Shown here: positions 1-13,800 of the stretch, one piece after another
Numbering within the stretch: position 1 is the first letter of the stretch
Layout of the letters: each line of letters begins with the position of its first letter
From: Stercorarius parasiticus
Lineage: Eukaryota; Chordata; Aves; Charadriiformes; Stercorariidae
Assembly (NCBI GenBank): GCA_013396915.1
Contig: VWZL01000272.1
Span: 216,750 to 280,749 of the forward strand
DNA: 64,000 nucleotides
Direction: 5' to 3'
Notes under the pieces: generated by a model
Seen by the model: only the letters and a program-made list of their open reading frames with translations
What the model was told of the DNA's origin: nothing
The model's database searches: none
Position numbers and translations under genes: made by a program

Positions 1-3000
1 CGTTAAAAAAATTATCCAACTTTTTAATGGTGCCACTAATATTAAATAAAAAAGCATTGATACCGTCACTTCCCATATGTGTTTAACTTCTGCTTGCTTC
101 AGTCCACAGAATTTCTGAAGGTAGTGTAGCAGCAGAATGTGAAGGCTATAGCTGAGTGTGAAAGCTACAGTTCATAGTCAGCTTTTGCACCTTGTTGTAT
201 TTTTGATCTAAAACACTATAAAAACACTATAAAAATCTGTCCTAGGGACAGAAAGAGAGAGATTTGATGATTTCTTTCCTTATGCTATGGTCTTCATAGG
301 ATTTTTGCTTGCACTGTAGTTCCATTTTACATCTTCTCAGATGAAACTATGTTTAAATGTGCATCAGGTCCAGAAATCCTGCTTCAGTTTCAGTTATAAA
401 ACTACATTTCATGATCTCTTCTTTTTTCCTGTAGAATAACAGTAATATTACACCAAATGATCTATCTTCTTTGTTTGTGGGAGACTTGAGATCTTTGTCT
501 CAAAAAGAATATAGGATGAGGGAATGCAGACTTTGCATCTTGTTTTTTCTTTGTTAAACCACTCCTGCTGGGATCTTTGCAGGTTTAATTACTATATTTG
601 TTGAAGCGGATCTGATTATAAAAAACCCTGTCCCTATCAGTACTCCCAGACAGGCAAATAGATGCACTTTTCCTTAGGGGACTACCTCAGGCATTTTGAA
701 CAATTTTGAAGTGCATATTTTGCTCACATTATATAATGTCTGAATTCAGTGGAATTTCGTGGGTGTAAGTGATCCCTGACTTTGACCCTTAAGTCCTCTT
801 GGACGCTGTGGCTTTTTGCAATGTCTGTGTTTTTCTGAAAAAGATACTATGGTTCCTACCATTTCCTTCAGTAGGGTTTCTACATGTAAATAGAACATTT
901 TAAAGAAAAGTAAACTGTAGATTTATGGTTCTTATTATCTGAGAAACTTTTGTATTTATTTATACTTTATTGGTTTTGACTGATATGAAGGAAAATAGTT
1001 TTTAATCTTACTTCGCATACTTAAGAAAACAAACACAGACTATAGATGTATTTATTGTAATTTCTTAAAAGGTGCATATTTTTACCTCATATGCAACAAA
1101 ACGTTGGGAAATCATAACAAGTTTCTGGCACAATCTCATCCTTGTGATAGAAAGCATATTTTCATGCAAACAGCAGATTCCTCAGATACACTTTTTTTGG
1201 TGTTTCTAGTTGAAGTAGATTTCTTTGTGGTTGTATGCAGCTTTCCCAAGCAAACAAATCATAAAAATGTTAACTAGTACTTTGAGTTTCCTTCCTTGAA
1301 GTCTGTCAGTTGTGTGATAAGTCCATGTTCCTAAATGGAAAGGGAAGCAGGCAGACTCAGGGGCTTGCATTCTTTTCATAATTGAAAAGAGTTGCTCTGT
1401 CTTGTCTAAAATGGTGGGGACATGGAGGGCTACGAAGATTTGTAATGTGTCAATACTTTTTTCATGCATCTACAATAAGCTTTTCATTCTGTATCTGTTT
1501 TCAGACTAATCAGATCAAAACCCATTTTATACCTTCTGCTTTGGTGTATGGCAGATACATACTAGGTTGTTCCCACCTACAAAGAAAGGGGTCCTTCAGA
1601 AAATGCTCCATGCTCTGAGGCAGTGAGTGCATTCCGTCTCTTCTTCTTGTAGGACACAAGCCCCCAAAGTTCTTTCTGTCCGAACTTGAATTCTCATCAT
1701 GCTTTGGAAATATATGTCCCCTTTGCTGAAAGATCACTTGACACAGAAGTGAATCTGTAGCTGAAAAATAAAATAATAATAACAGAGAAGCCTTATACAA
1801 CTGCCTGAAGAAAGGAAGGAGTGTGATGAGGAGGACGTTTAGAAATCTACCTGCATAAATAACATAACCAAATGTTTATTTGAATGTTGGAAATGGCATG
1901 TATAAATGTTGAAGTCAGAGGAATGAACAGCAAATCTGAATAAATGAGAAACTGTAAATGTCCTACAAAATAGCATATTACTTTGGAGACAATGATCACC
2001 TGCAGAAGGAGGAGTGGACAGCAGGGAGTGGTAACTTTTTAAATTAATAGGTAGAGATTAGCTTAAGTTTATCATTTAGCAACCAGAGAGTTCAGAGAGG
2101 AGAGAAGAAAACAGTGCTAAAAACTACAGTTTTCTCATTATTTTGATATCCAGCTCTATATTAATTGGGCAAGGCTATATATGAATTGGTGAAGGTATGT
2201 GAATTATTAATATATAATGATTTTAAAAGACAGTTTTCTTTTCTTAAAAAAACAATCATTAAAGAAAACAAACGTCTTTTGAAGCAGGTGGCTTATTTTT
2301 AACAATTTGCACTGGTAGTATAAGATAAAAACATCCCTATGCTCTAAACCACGCTGAGCAAAACCAACCCTAGTTGCACGTCTTCGGCAAGTAGATGTAG
2401 TTTCTACTAAAATAACTATAATGGATGTGAATATGGTATCTCAAGCTGAAAGAGAAATGAACAGAAACCTGCACAGAACATTCAGAAAAAAAGGCAGAAA
2501 AACTTTACAAGCAGTCTGGTAACGTACTTGCCAGATTACCTACTTTTATATGAATAAGAAGTAAACTGGACGTGAAATGCAAAGACAGGACTTTGGAGAC
2601 ACAGTTCATGTCTTTAAATAAAGTTGCAGTGAACTGCCAGTGGTTGTTCAGGACTGGCTCAAGTACAATTCTCAAGTAATCAGTCGCAAGGACCTGTGTG
2701 ACTAATATTGTCTCCTATAAAATTTAGGAACACAAACCTGACCTGTAATGAAATGTGACGAAGTGGGGATTTCTTGGAACTTCATTTTGCCCCTGGACAG
2801 ATCAGTAGAAGACAGGAAATTAGATGTCTCTGAAATAAAAAAGAAAACCAACTTGATGATCATAAGTACAAAGATCCCTGTCATATCTATTTTGTGCCTA
2901 TGAAAGGGACTTCTGACGAAAAAAAAAAGAAAGAAAAAGAAAAAAGAAAAGTATTTTAAGTATTTGCTAAATTTTCTAATAGGTTTTCTAAATACTCTAA

Positions 3001-6000
3001 ATATTAACCTGCAGATGAGAGTTAGAGGGAACACCGACTAGGGAAGACCAAAGACCAAATAATTACCAGAAGTATCCTGGGGCCTTTTCCAATGGCTATG
3101 ACAGATCACCTCAGACTTCTATTGTTAAACCTAACAGACACCTAACAGACAGTCTGAAACAGGTCTTTCTTTATTTTAATAAATTACTTCTTGAGCTGGC
3201 AAGTGTGGTTTTGATTATGTCCTTAATTTGAGTTTCTGCTAGATATGCCAATATACCCACATTTTCAAAGGCGTTGAAACATGTCTCAACATGGTGATTC
3301 GGACCTTTGACTTGTTACTAAAAGGAATATTTATAATACCTAATGAATTAAGCTTTTTTACTTTGAAATTGAGGAATCTAATGGATGTTTAAGGTACTAC
3401 TTCTTGCTTTACGAAAGCAGGCAGAATAGTGTTGGTTTTCTGCTGCTAGAAACTGAGTTTGTTTCCAGGCAAGGACAGCTACATGAAATTACATCCATTC
3501 TCTTAGAATATCTTTGTCTACTATTTTGAAGATAAACCAAACCAAACCAAAACTGAAGTTGTAGGGAAGAGCTTTCATAGAGAAGGAGGGGAAATAAGCT
3601 GGAAAAATTGACTCATGGTAGCGGGAGCTTCTGGAGTATGGTAGTTACCTCTTTCCACCAGAAGAGTTGCTGCACTTCACCACTTCTAAATTTAGGTGAA
3701 TAGTGCTTTTATAGTGTTTTAGGATCCAAAAAGTAAAAGCAATATATAATTACTTTTCATTCAGTTCAATTTACAGAAAAATAATGACCAGAGTAAATAT
3801 CAGACAAGAATCTCCCCACATCCCCCCCGCCTCCAATCCCTCTGGCTTTTATTAAAATAAATGTCAGTTTAATTAATTTATTTTGAGCATTACTTGCTTT
3901 TACAGAAAGACATTGGTTCCATCTCTTTTCAGTAGATGTCCGGTCTGACATTTCTGTATTGTGTCTCCCAAGAATAATAAAATCTCTTCTATGCCTGCAG
4001 GCTCTGTTATCTACCTTACTTTCCCCCCGCATTTGGAATAATTACCTTAAGTGACTCACAAGGTCTTAATAACACTGAAAGTTAAGAGAACCTGTATTAA
4101 AATGCAGTGACCCTCAGCTCCGCTTGGCTAAGTGACAGGAATAATAGTTTGTTACACGGAAAGCATTATTACCGATTTGCATCTCCTGCTACCTCAGATT
4201 TGATTTCAGAAAGCCTGAAATTCTTAGGGCCAAACCCTTCCTTGGCTCACATCCCCTTCTGACATGGTGCTTTGCTTGAAGATGAAGAGTAGTCCTGTTC
4301 AAATCAGAGCCAAATTGAGTCAGACTTTACAGCAGATGCTGAGCAGCTTTCTCGGTCTTCGGAAGGGAAAGGCAACTGATCGGTGGAGGATTGCGGCAGA
4401 GCAGGTGCTGGGTGCATGTTGGCTAGACAGCAAATATCACATTGACACAATAGGTACCTCCTGCACAGCAGCAGTGAAGGATAGACACAGCTTGCTGATA
4501 TGCAGTGGGCTGGCATAGATGCACCTCGTTGGGCAACACTAACACGGTTCCCTGCATCCCCGAGTTTGGGTGTCTCTTTATGCTAGTTCTCCTTGAAACA
4601 GGGGTGACAATCAATTTCCTCTCTCCTTAAGACAGCTTTTGCATCAGAGAGAGCAGAGGTGCTAGCTTCAGGTGGATGGCCGTCCACTGAAGTTATTGCT
4701 ACTAAGAGATTAATGATTTTCCCGATGACGTTAAGAAGGCTTAATACAATATGCATATATATCACTGCTTTTAAATTCTAATAAACACAATATTAATGTT
4801 ATTTTGATTGCCGGTTTTCTCTGAGATAAGTATTTTATTCAAATTCATTGCAGGTTTAACACTGTGGAGACTCCTTAAATTAGAAGCATTTACTACGCTC
4901 ACGGTAAAAATTAATTACATTCTAAAACACCTTGATATTGTGGAAATTAGGTTTCTGAGACCAGAGGAAAGGAGTACATGCAAAGGAGATTTTTCTCAGA
5001 TAGATCATTAATATAGAGTTGTTCTGCAAGGTACAGCGTATAGTAATAATCAATCTCCAGAGCTTTACCTTATTTAAATTGGTCACCTACTAAAGGGCCT
5101 GGGCTGGGTTTGTGGAGCATATTAGGTGAATAACACAGTATTGTTTTATGGCAAATGCATTTTTTTAGCTGCTGTGGGGTATATTGCATATAACTCCTTG
5201 GTGCTGACTTATGGGCCTTGACAACACACATCAGGCTGTTTAAATCATTAGAGTGTTATTTTTCTTCCCCTGAGGAATCATAAAGGGAAGCCCTGCTAAC
5301 CTGTCAGCTCCCCTCTGCCCTCCTTCCCCCCTTTGTTGTATGAAACCTTAAATACGGAGATGGGATTCCTGGAGCTTGGCTGGTTTCACAGCCAAGATTC
5401 AGTTTTAGTTGAGCTGCCCATAGCCCATAAATTCAGGACAATTGGATGGAAACAGGAGGCCAAGTTCAAGGGTAGAAAGCTGGGTGAAAAAAACTGATGA
5501 TTTGAGTATCTGAGGCTTCCAGGAGGAACGTTTTCCCCCTCTGTCATAAAACGTAATGGGAGACATGACACCTCAATGTTATGGCTGCTAAAACAAAAGG
5601 AGAAAAGGGTAACTCAAGTTTGGGAATATAGCGTGGCTTGAACTGTGTATTGTTGCAGTGGGGGCTCAGTTTTGTGATGCTGTCAAGGGATGGGGCAACG
5701 TTTTTGCATCACAGTGGTGGTGTTCATAACTGTAAGGGTAGGCCCTATCCTTACATTACGACTAGGAAGACTGAAGAAAACTGTGGATAATGGTGGCTTC
5801 AGAAGGCAGTGAGACAGAAAAGGAAAATCCAGAGTCATGTAAAATGAAATAAGATTCAGGGCTTTTCTGGGAATAGTAGAAACACCAGTAAACATACAGA
5901 TTCAAAAGTATTGGAGAAGAAAATCCTTGAGACAATAAAAATGTCCCAAAATCCCCAAACCTATTACTTGTACTATATAAACAGCACAAAAATATTGTAT

Positions 6001-8000
6001 ATTGCTGCTTTTATAAATTGTAAGTTTGAGTTTATTGGCAAATTTTGTCTGAGGAGATGACATTGGACGCTTTAATTTTCTCTGCATTTTCAGTCTGTTA
6101 TCACTATTGAAGCATGTAAGAACTTCAATCAGAGGCTCCTTGTCCTGGCCATCAGCTGAACAAGAGATAGAAAAAGCAATTGCTCTCCAGAGACACCTCT
6201 TTAATCTGATTCACTTCAGATTATTTTTCACTCCATCTGGAGTAGGTTAAAATAGAAAAAAAACTAAACCCCTTGAACAATTTTATAATTTTTAAAGTTG
6301 TGGCTTGTTTCTCAGGGTTTAAATTAGAGAGTTATGAAATTTTCTTGACATCATTTAAAAAATAATGTGGAAGATAGATATTCTGTTCTTGCTTCTTCGA
6401 TTTTCCTTTAGGCTACTGAGAGTGGTATTCTAAATGCTTTCTAAATTGTTTTTGCCTTTTGTGTTCTCTTTTTGCCTTTTTCCCTTCCTTTTTTACATGT
6501 GTTGCGCTGCAACTTTTGCTAAATATTATCAGCTTCTGAAAGATTCCTAAGAGACAGAGTTAAATATAATTTTTTCCAAATTTTCCTAAGGAGGGGCAAA
6601 TAATAAAATTCAGTGACTCCAGATGTCTGTGATTTTTCAGATACAAGAAGTCCTTATTTCCTCACAGGATAGGCTTGGACTAAAGCTCTGTAAAGGGCAA
6701 CCTCCTGTTCAGAGACACTTTCTCCTAGTGTTTGAAAGGTCTGATTTGCCTGACGAATGAAACTGTGAATTGTAGTTGTTGTCTAGGATTGTACGTCTGG
6801 TGGGTAGCCTAATTTTCCTTGAATGCTGAAGATAAGAGGCATGTTGAACTTTCCTCGGCACTGTGAGAAGTGTCAAGTTTGAGTTTCACAGACAGTATTC
6901 ATAACTTTAGCAGCTTATGTTGCTGAAGAGACATGTAATTTTGTGACTTTATGTGGGTAATTTTAAAACATGCTATCAAGTGAATGTTTATCAAATAAAT
7001 TTAAAAGGAGTTTAGATGTAAGGGAAAGATCAATCAATTTTTTGCAGTGCTTCTTGAGGACTTCAAATTCAATTCTGATTTCAAAGGAGCTGAACGGGTG
7101 TTTTTAAAATTTCCTGTCTTTCCTCAGCATGGAAGATTTTGGGACATTTAGGAAGCAATAAAAGTCTCAAAAAACTTGAAATTAACATTGATGGCAATTT
7201 TATTATATAATGTTATTTTTCCTTATTTAATTAACAATGTATACACAACTGAGATTACTTCTCCAGTGCTTTCCCTCAGTTTTTATATCCACGCACTGAA
7301 TCTTACTTTCTTCTTTCATACATGCAAATCCCTACTCAAACTCACCATGTCTGATGAAACTGGTTTAAACAAAATCACTCCTTTACATAAATGTTCATAC
7401 CAATACAAAAGCTAGATGTTTTCAGGTTCTGAATTGCAGAATTTACCTTTCTTACCTAGCATGTCCAATTTATCATTTTTGCATATTTCTGCAATGCTGG
7501 GAACCAGCCAGAATTTGAATTGTACTGTTTATTTTTCTGTCAAATTTTGCTGACTCTGGATCTTTGTATGAACTTGGGATAATCATTCATATTTTAGGGG
7601 TTTAATCAAGCTAAGCCTGACCTTCCAATCTTTTGATAAATACTTCATAGCTATTAGTTATTCTGCTGTATAATAAGAAACATTACTTCTTACAATGCCA
7701 AAAGGTTGTTACTGCTGAAGTTTCTGTGACAATAGATGCTGGTCAATATACTGATAGTATCACCAAAGTTTCCAGGGTGTTTTACTCGGCTTTTGCTATC
7801 AAAGGTGTTGACTGAAATCAATACTTCCATATCCATTTGTATATTTTCAATGATGATCGTTTTTTAAAACTTCATAGATGGAGAGTTTCAGGGATGAAAG
7901 AAGTGAGAAATGCTTGGGAAAACAAAGTAAGTCCTGTTTGCCATCATCATGTTCCTGGAAGAATGATCTTTGTGGATTTCCTCACAGAGGAAGAAATGAA
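1..8000. other. Unique AT-rich DNA, no supported gene
   Basis: I see no gene, RNA or recognisable transposon in this stretch. All open frames are below about 110 codons and none resembles a known protein family. Small items visible are a direct repeat of 'aaaacactat' near 209-232, an A-rich run at 2918-2951, and a motif 'gggccaaacccttcc' near 4227 that may be the worn end of an ancient interspersed repeat. Positions 435-557 follow a good splice-acceptor-like tract but cannot be called an exon from sequence alone. The stretch is most likely intron or intergenic sequence. Confidence 0.6.
2918..2951. repeat. A-rich low-complexity run
   Basis: About 34 bases are almost entirely adenine with isolated guanines. 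No retroposon body that I recognise lies upstream on the plus strand, so this is called simple low-complexity sequence rather than a retroposon tail. Confidence 0.7.
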
Positions 8001-8525
8001 ATGCTTCTCATTGTCTAAAGCGTATCCCCCTCCTAAGGGTTTGTCTGCCAGCGTTTGGCAAGCAAACCAAGACCAGGTTTGCTATGGTGCAACCATGTAA
8101 CCTTGCTATGGTGCAACCGTGCAAGCCTTCCCTTGACTGGATGATAATTTAGGTCCTTGGTCCCTGCCTGAGCTATGTCACAGCTGTGAGATGTGCTGAC
8201 CTACAGTCTCTGCTGAGATACGTGCCTATGCCTGGGCCTTTCATGTCCCTGGCCTGACCCATCCTTCTTGAACTGGCTCCTTGGCTTGACCTGGGACCTG
8301 TATCCTCTCTACAGACCTGCCTGGCTGGCTGGGCTGTGGCCAACCCCTGTCGTCATCACCAGACCTACTCTGCTCTGCATGTTTGGGTAGGGTGGGAACA
8401 ACAGGGAGGGCAGTGGTTCTGGCTCCCAGCTTGCCTTTCCTTACAGACCATCCCTCTCTTGCTGCTGATAGTGCATGTCCTGAAAGTTACCAGGCCTTCC
8501 TACAGAAAGTTTATAATTAGTGGGC
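8000..8525. other. GC-richer pocket, unidentified
   Basis: This block is noticeably richer in G and C than its surroundings, with many 'cctg', 'ctgg' and 'ggctgg' words. It contains a short tandem duplication: 'ttgctatggtgcaacc' occurs at 8079-8094 and again at 8103-8118, a 24-bp offset. It ends in a 17-base thymine run. Open frames of 87 codons (7837-8100) and 71 codons (8336-8551) cross it, but neither reads like a known protein. It could be an old transposon or LTR fragment whose family I do not recognise, or a local composition fluctuation. Confidence 0.35.
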
Positions 8526-8542
8526 TTTTTTTTTTTTTTTTT
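8526..8542. repeat. Poly(T) run
   Basis: Seventeen consecutive thymines close the GC-richer block. Read on the minus strand this would be a poly(A) tract, but I recognise no retroposon body next to it. Confidence 0.75.
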
Positions 8543-10865
8543 ACATTCTGAGGGTATATGAAGACTCTGTTTTGGATCTGGATGTATGTGAATACTGTAG
8601 TAGACATATAATATTACAGAGTTTTGGGAAAAGCTAATGAACCTGGCACTCAGTCTTCTTTGTTGTACCCAAACTAGAGCCCAAATTGCCTACATTCTCC
8701 ACTAATTTGTTACATTAAATTTTAACAGCCTAGGTTGTTCAGAAGTAATGTACTTTAAGTGAGATTCTTGATAGTGCAGTAAGAACATGTTCTGGGCTTC
8801 TGGGATGGCTGTTGGCTGGTATCCCCAAAAAGCGTTCCCAGAAGGGTTCCCCACACAATTGTCATGTAAGAAAGTACAGTCAGGGTGACTGCATTCTCCA
8901 CCAATTCATTGCATTTAAGTTACAAATATAAGACAAGCCCTAGCCCTAAGGCCTTGCACAGCTTGTAGAAAGCCTGTGGCCTGTTGCTAGCAGTGACAAT
9001 AATGTATTTAATGCGTTACAGGACTGTATAGCCTTAAATCTAAGTGAACAGTTTGCATTAATATGTAAATATCTAAGGAAAGAAGCAGTATCTACAGAGA
9101 AACATCTTTCATTCAGGTTTACTCTTATCTCCTGCTTACGCTTCTTAAGAGGAAGTCTGCTGTTGGTGCCACACAGATAGATAATTTCTTTCTGATCTTT
9201 AGATCTTTAGATTCTAGAAGGTTGTGGAGATCCAGGCTATTTGCTAGCCATCCATGAAAGGCTCAGAGAAGAGAAAAATGATTTATCTGCTGGTTTCAGA
9301 CCAGGTGATTCCTTTATCATCCAGTATGAGTGATGACGTTCACCTCCATGACAAGGTAGGACACCTGTGCCTGAGAAGGAGCCATGATTTGTCAGCTTGG
9401 CTGCTTCTTCCTGAAGAAGGCAATGAGTTTTTAATTCCCTTTTCTGCAAATGAGGAGATAGTGATAGGGTGTGATAAATTTTTTTGCTATATCAAAGGCA
9501 GAAAAGAAACCCCCTCTGGCTGTCATTTTCATATTCTTCTTGGTTTCCCATTTCAGAGCACAATTAGTCTTGGGCTAAAAAAAGGAAGAAAAGGAATGAA
9601 AATCCCTGCAGGAGAAATCCTTACAAGACGTCTGTTTTCACTTTTGCACCTAATTTTTGTGAAATAACACTTGATTTTGTTTTGAAAAATGAACATCAAA
9701 GGCCAGAAGCTCAATTAATAAATCTCATAAACATTTCCGCCAATGCATTCAAGTTGGCAATACTGGAATTTTTCTGAGACTTTTTTATAAGTCAAAAGAG
9801 CAAAAAAACCCGAAAACCCAACAAAACTCCCCAACCCTATGATATTTTTACTGACTACACTTGCCAATAACCTCTGTCTATTTTCCTTCTTTTCCATTTC
9901 AGTCCAAATTCCTAAGAAAAAAAACTGTGGTCATTGGCTTGATGATGGGGCTGTGGAGATGGGAGCATTCCAGTAAGCCACAGACTATCATGTAGGCAGC
10001 TGTGAAACTGTTACTGCGGCGTTAGAGCTCCCTACATGTTGATATGTCAGGAGTTTGGCCCACTAATCACTGGAGTTGCTGGTAACACTCCACCTTGGAA
10101 CCATTTTAACTCACATGCCTTTTGCGATAAAACAACTGTTTGCATTAACTTCTTGAATCCTATTACCACCTTTCCAGAGTAAGCACGTCAATTTTTCTAG
10201 CTATTGTACCTACAAGGTCATAAAACCAAAGGAGAAGAGGTGCAGTCATTTCAGCTAACACATAATAACATACAACTGCAATAACTTAGTTTCCCTTCTG
10301 ACTATGCCAGTGGTGACCTGTTGTGGTGGAATAACCCATTTGCAGCACCAGAATCCTCACAAATGGTAATCAGATGTTTGAAGTGACTCTGCAGAAATAT
10401 ATAATGGAAGAAGGAAGAATGGGGAAAGTGAAGAAGCCTAGTAGCTGTGATTAAAGTGTAATCTTGACTTCTGGCAGGCAAGATAGGTGCTGCATTCAGA
10501 ATTTCAAGCCTGTCTGGCAGACTTGATAGTGAAACTGTCTTAGGAACTGCAGAATGGTGAGGTGCTACATGGAAATCCTGGCGTCAGTGGGAAAACCTTC
10601 ATGCTCTTGCCCTTTCAGGGATCTCACAGACTGAAGGCTAAGAGAAGATTAAGCCCAAGATGTGAAAACCTAATACCTTAGGTTTATAGCTTTATGCATG
10701 TGAAGCAGTGATTTATCCTTTAATAGCTCTTTTGAATGTGGCATAGTTACTTGTTTTTGCAGATGATTGTTTTAGTAAGGCTAATGTGCAAGAGAGGGGA
10801 TGGGTCAGATCTTGCTTGTTAGCCAAAGATCAGTCAGTAAGGGGTAAATAAGATAAAGCAGAATG

Positions 10866-10886
10866 AAAAAAAAAAAAAGAAAAAAA
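10866..10886. repeat. A-rich low-complexity run
   Basis: Twenty-one bases of adenine with a single guanine. No adjoining retroposon body is recognised. Confidence 0.7.
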
Positions 10887-13800
10887 GGAATGGTAAACGA
10901 GAGAGACAAATTAATAAGAATGTATATTTCTCTCTTCGATGGTTGCTGTCTTGGACCATTCCTGATGGTATTTTTTTTCTTTTCTTAGGTCTTTTCTCTC
11001 TATTTCCTTGTCTTTCTATTTTGTCATTATTAAGTATACAGAATGGATGTTGTGTAGAATAATTGAAGCAAAATACATGAAAAGGAATTATCACCTGTCC
11101 TGAGGCTATTAAAGACTTCCTTTTAACTCAATGGTAGTTTCTCCCTTGTTTTTTTCATTAAATAATACACAGCAAATATCACAAGAGCCATAGAAACCCT
11201 CCAAATATACATTGCTCAGCTTTCAGTTTACAATGCTAAACCATAGCTCTTCAAACTTAAATCCTTCATAGCAAACAAAGTACAATCTGAATCTAGTGAC
11301 TTCTAAGAAATTGTCCACTACCCTGTTTTGTCAGGAATAATTTCTGGAGATATTGAGCTGGGCAACATAGAAAAAGGAAGTAGCAGGAAGGACTGCATTG
11401 TAATCATTGTCCACTGGATGTCATGTCCCTCTCTTCCTTTTTCCCTTTTGTCTTTCTTCCTTCATTTCTTCTCAGTGAAACAGCTGTGGATATTTCCCAT
11501 ATCAGAAATGATTAATGACCTTTTCTTTATTTAAACCATTGTTCCAGTTTGCAGCAGAATTCCGGCTGTTAGGTTGCCACTTTAGGTGTGATTAAAACAA
11601 CATTTGCTCTCTCATTGCAACTGGATGCAAAGTCTTCTATTGGCAGCCTGTGATTTCTCTTCTAAAAGTGCTTAGATCTAAAATACACTGGGCCAAATTC
11701 AATAGGTATTAGATTTAATACAGATTGAGTCTGGCATCCCAAAATCAAACACAGAAGAAAATATTCAGGGCTGCAATATACCGAAACCTCTGTTATTAGG
11801 GGTAAAGATTTCAACTGCTATGCCTCAAATGGTCACATATCTCTAAAAAGCCTATTGTGATCAGGGCATGCAGGGATTTGCTGCTGTTGTGAGGGTTGTT
11901 TCCAGATCCATTCCTCTAAGAACATTCTCCCCTCCAGCCTCCATATCCAGTCACTATTTCTGCTGGCACAGAACAGATTCTTAACCTTTAGCATCAGTCC
12001 ATCTTATACAAGCATTTATACATAGCTTAACCTCATAAACCACTGGGACCTGATCTACTTTTGAGACCTTGCCCCAAATGCTGTTGACAGTGCTGTGGGT
12101 TGGAGATGAAACTGCTAATACAGCAGGATTCCTGTTCACCCCATCCTCCTACAGAGGGTTGGCAGAAATATGTGGGCCTTTAACTCTGCCCTCTCAGCTA
12201 ATGATGAGATACTCTTTGTGGACAGTGCCCACATTGTTTAGGTGGTCACTTCTCTTCTGTGGAAAAAGTGAGAGTGAGTGGAAGTTTTACGACTGGACCA
12301 CCTTGTCTTATGCATGGATTTCAAAATACATGTCATAACATTTTAAAAATCACATCTGACTATTCCAAGAAATGGTATGGAAGATGTACAGAAATATATA
12401 AAGATACTGAACTTGGCATGAGATTTTGCTGAAATACTTTAGCTGAAAATAGACTTTGCAATATACAGACGTGATATATATGCTTTTTCAGCTAAAGAGG
12501 GAAGATGCTGGCTATGCTAGTGGCTTTGCTTTGTGGGATGTGTAAGGAAATCCATGATTTCAATCTCCCAGTTGCACAGATAAGTGGAAAGTTTTAAGTA
12601 AGACAAATAAAATGAAACCATTTCATTCCATTCTGGATACCACATTAAAGTACAGTAGCTTCAAATAATGGGTTCATAAAAAAACATTGGCTGTCTCTCA
12701 TGCAGTTCAAACATCTTATTACTGTGTGGTTATAAAACTGCAGACAGTGGAGGTTCCTTTTATGGAGCGGTCTTTCAGCTAAAGTGGTTATGAACAGATC
12801 AATACATTTGTTATGAATAATCTCTTTTAGAAATTGGGTAAATGTGACTTAGCAGTTTTGACAGAAATGGAGCCAAGTGGTGCTTTATAGATTTCAACAA
12901 CCTTGCAGCTGGTTCAATGAGGTGAAATCTGTAACTGACCTGTTGAGTAGGGAGCGCAATAGCAGAAGGAAATAAAGCAAAAAAAAATGGTGCAGTGTAG
13001 CTTGGACTTTTAGCTGATTTTTGTATTTGATGTATTTCTAGTATAAGAAATATGTGGTGGAAGCAATATTCACATAACATTTTGTTATCTGGTAGCTTTT
13101 CTTACAAAAAAAGCCTCAGTGAAGCTACAAAACCCCTTATTTTCATCCATCATCGTGCAGAACTACTGTGTACTATTGGTTAGATTTGTTCCATCTTTGA
13201 CCTTTAAAATGCAGTTGCCTCCCAAATGCCTTAAAGGTGACCAAAGAAATTCAGTACAGTTTCTGAAGAAATAGGAATTCAGTGCCTTACATGGCACATG
13301 GCTGAGTTCCTGCATTCCTCACTGAAGTCACAAGGAGTCAAGGATACAAACATCTTACAGCAATTAATGCCTTATGCACGATCGTCAGAGAGATGCTTAA
13401 TCATGGAGAATTTGAATGTTCTCCTATTATTATTTCAAGTTTCTTTGTTGTCTAGTAGGAGCCCCTGTCTTAAACGAGGTCCTCTCCATCATTGCACAGC
13501 ACACAGTAGTTCTTAGGTATGCAAGACAGAAATTCAAAACTACAAGGAGTTCAATGAAGAAAATGAACTAGATAGAATGAGAATAAAGGAGAAAAAGCAT
13601 GAAACGGATGTTTTGACAAGCACAAGAGAGAGAAACAGTATGCAGAAAAGTAAGCCACATTAGAATAGTCAATAAACTAGTTCTCTTGTTTTGCCCGTAG
13701 GTAATTCTGGTTCAAAATCGTGTTATTCCCTATTTACACCTATTTCCTAGAGTCCTATATTGGTAGATCACCAAGGTCTCAGATATTTTTGCGCAAGTCT

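Noticed and set aside
9254..9667. 137-codon plus-strand open frame
   Set aside because: Its translation contains no recognisable motif, and an overlapping antisense frame exists. Nothing supports translation.
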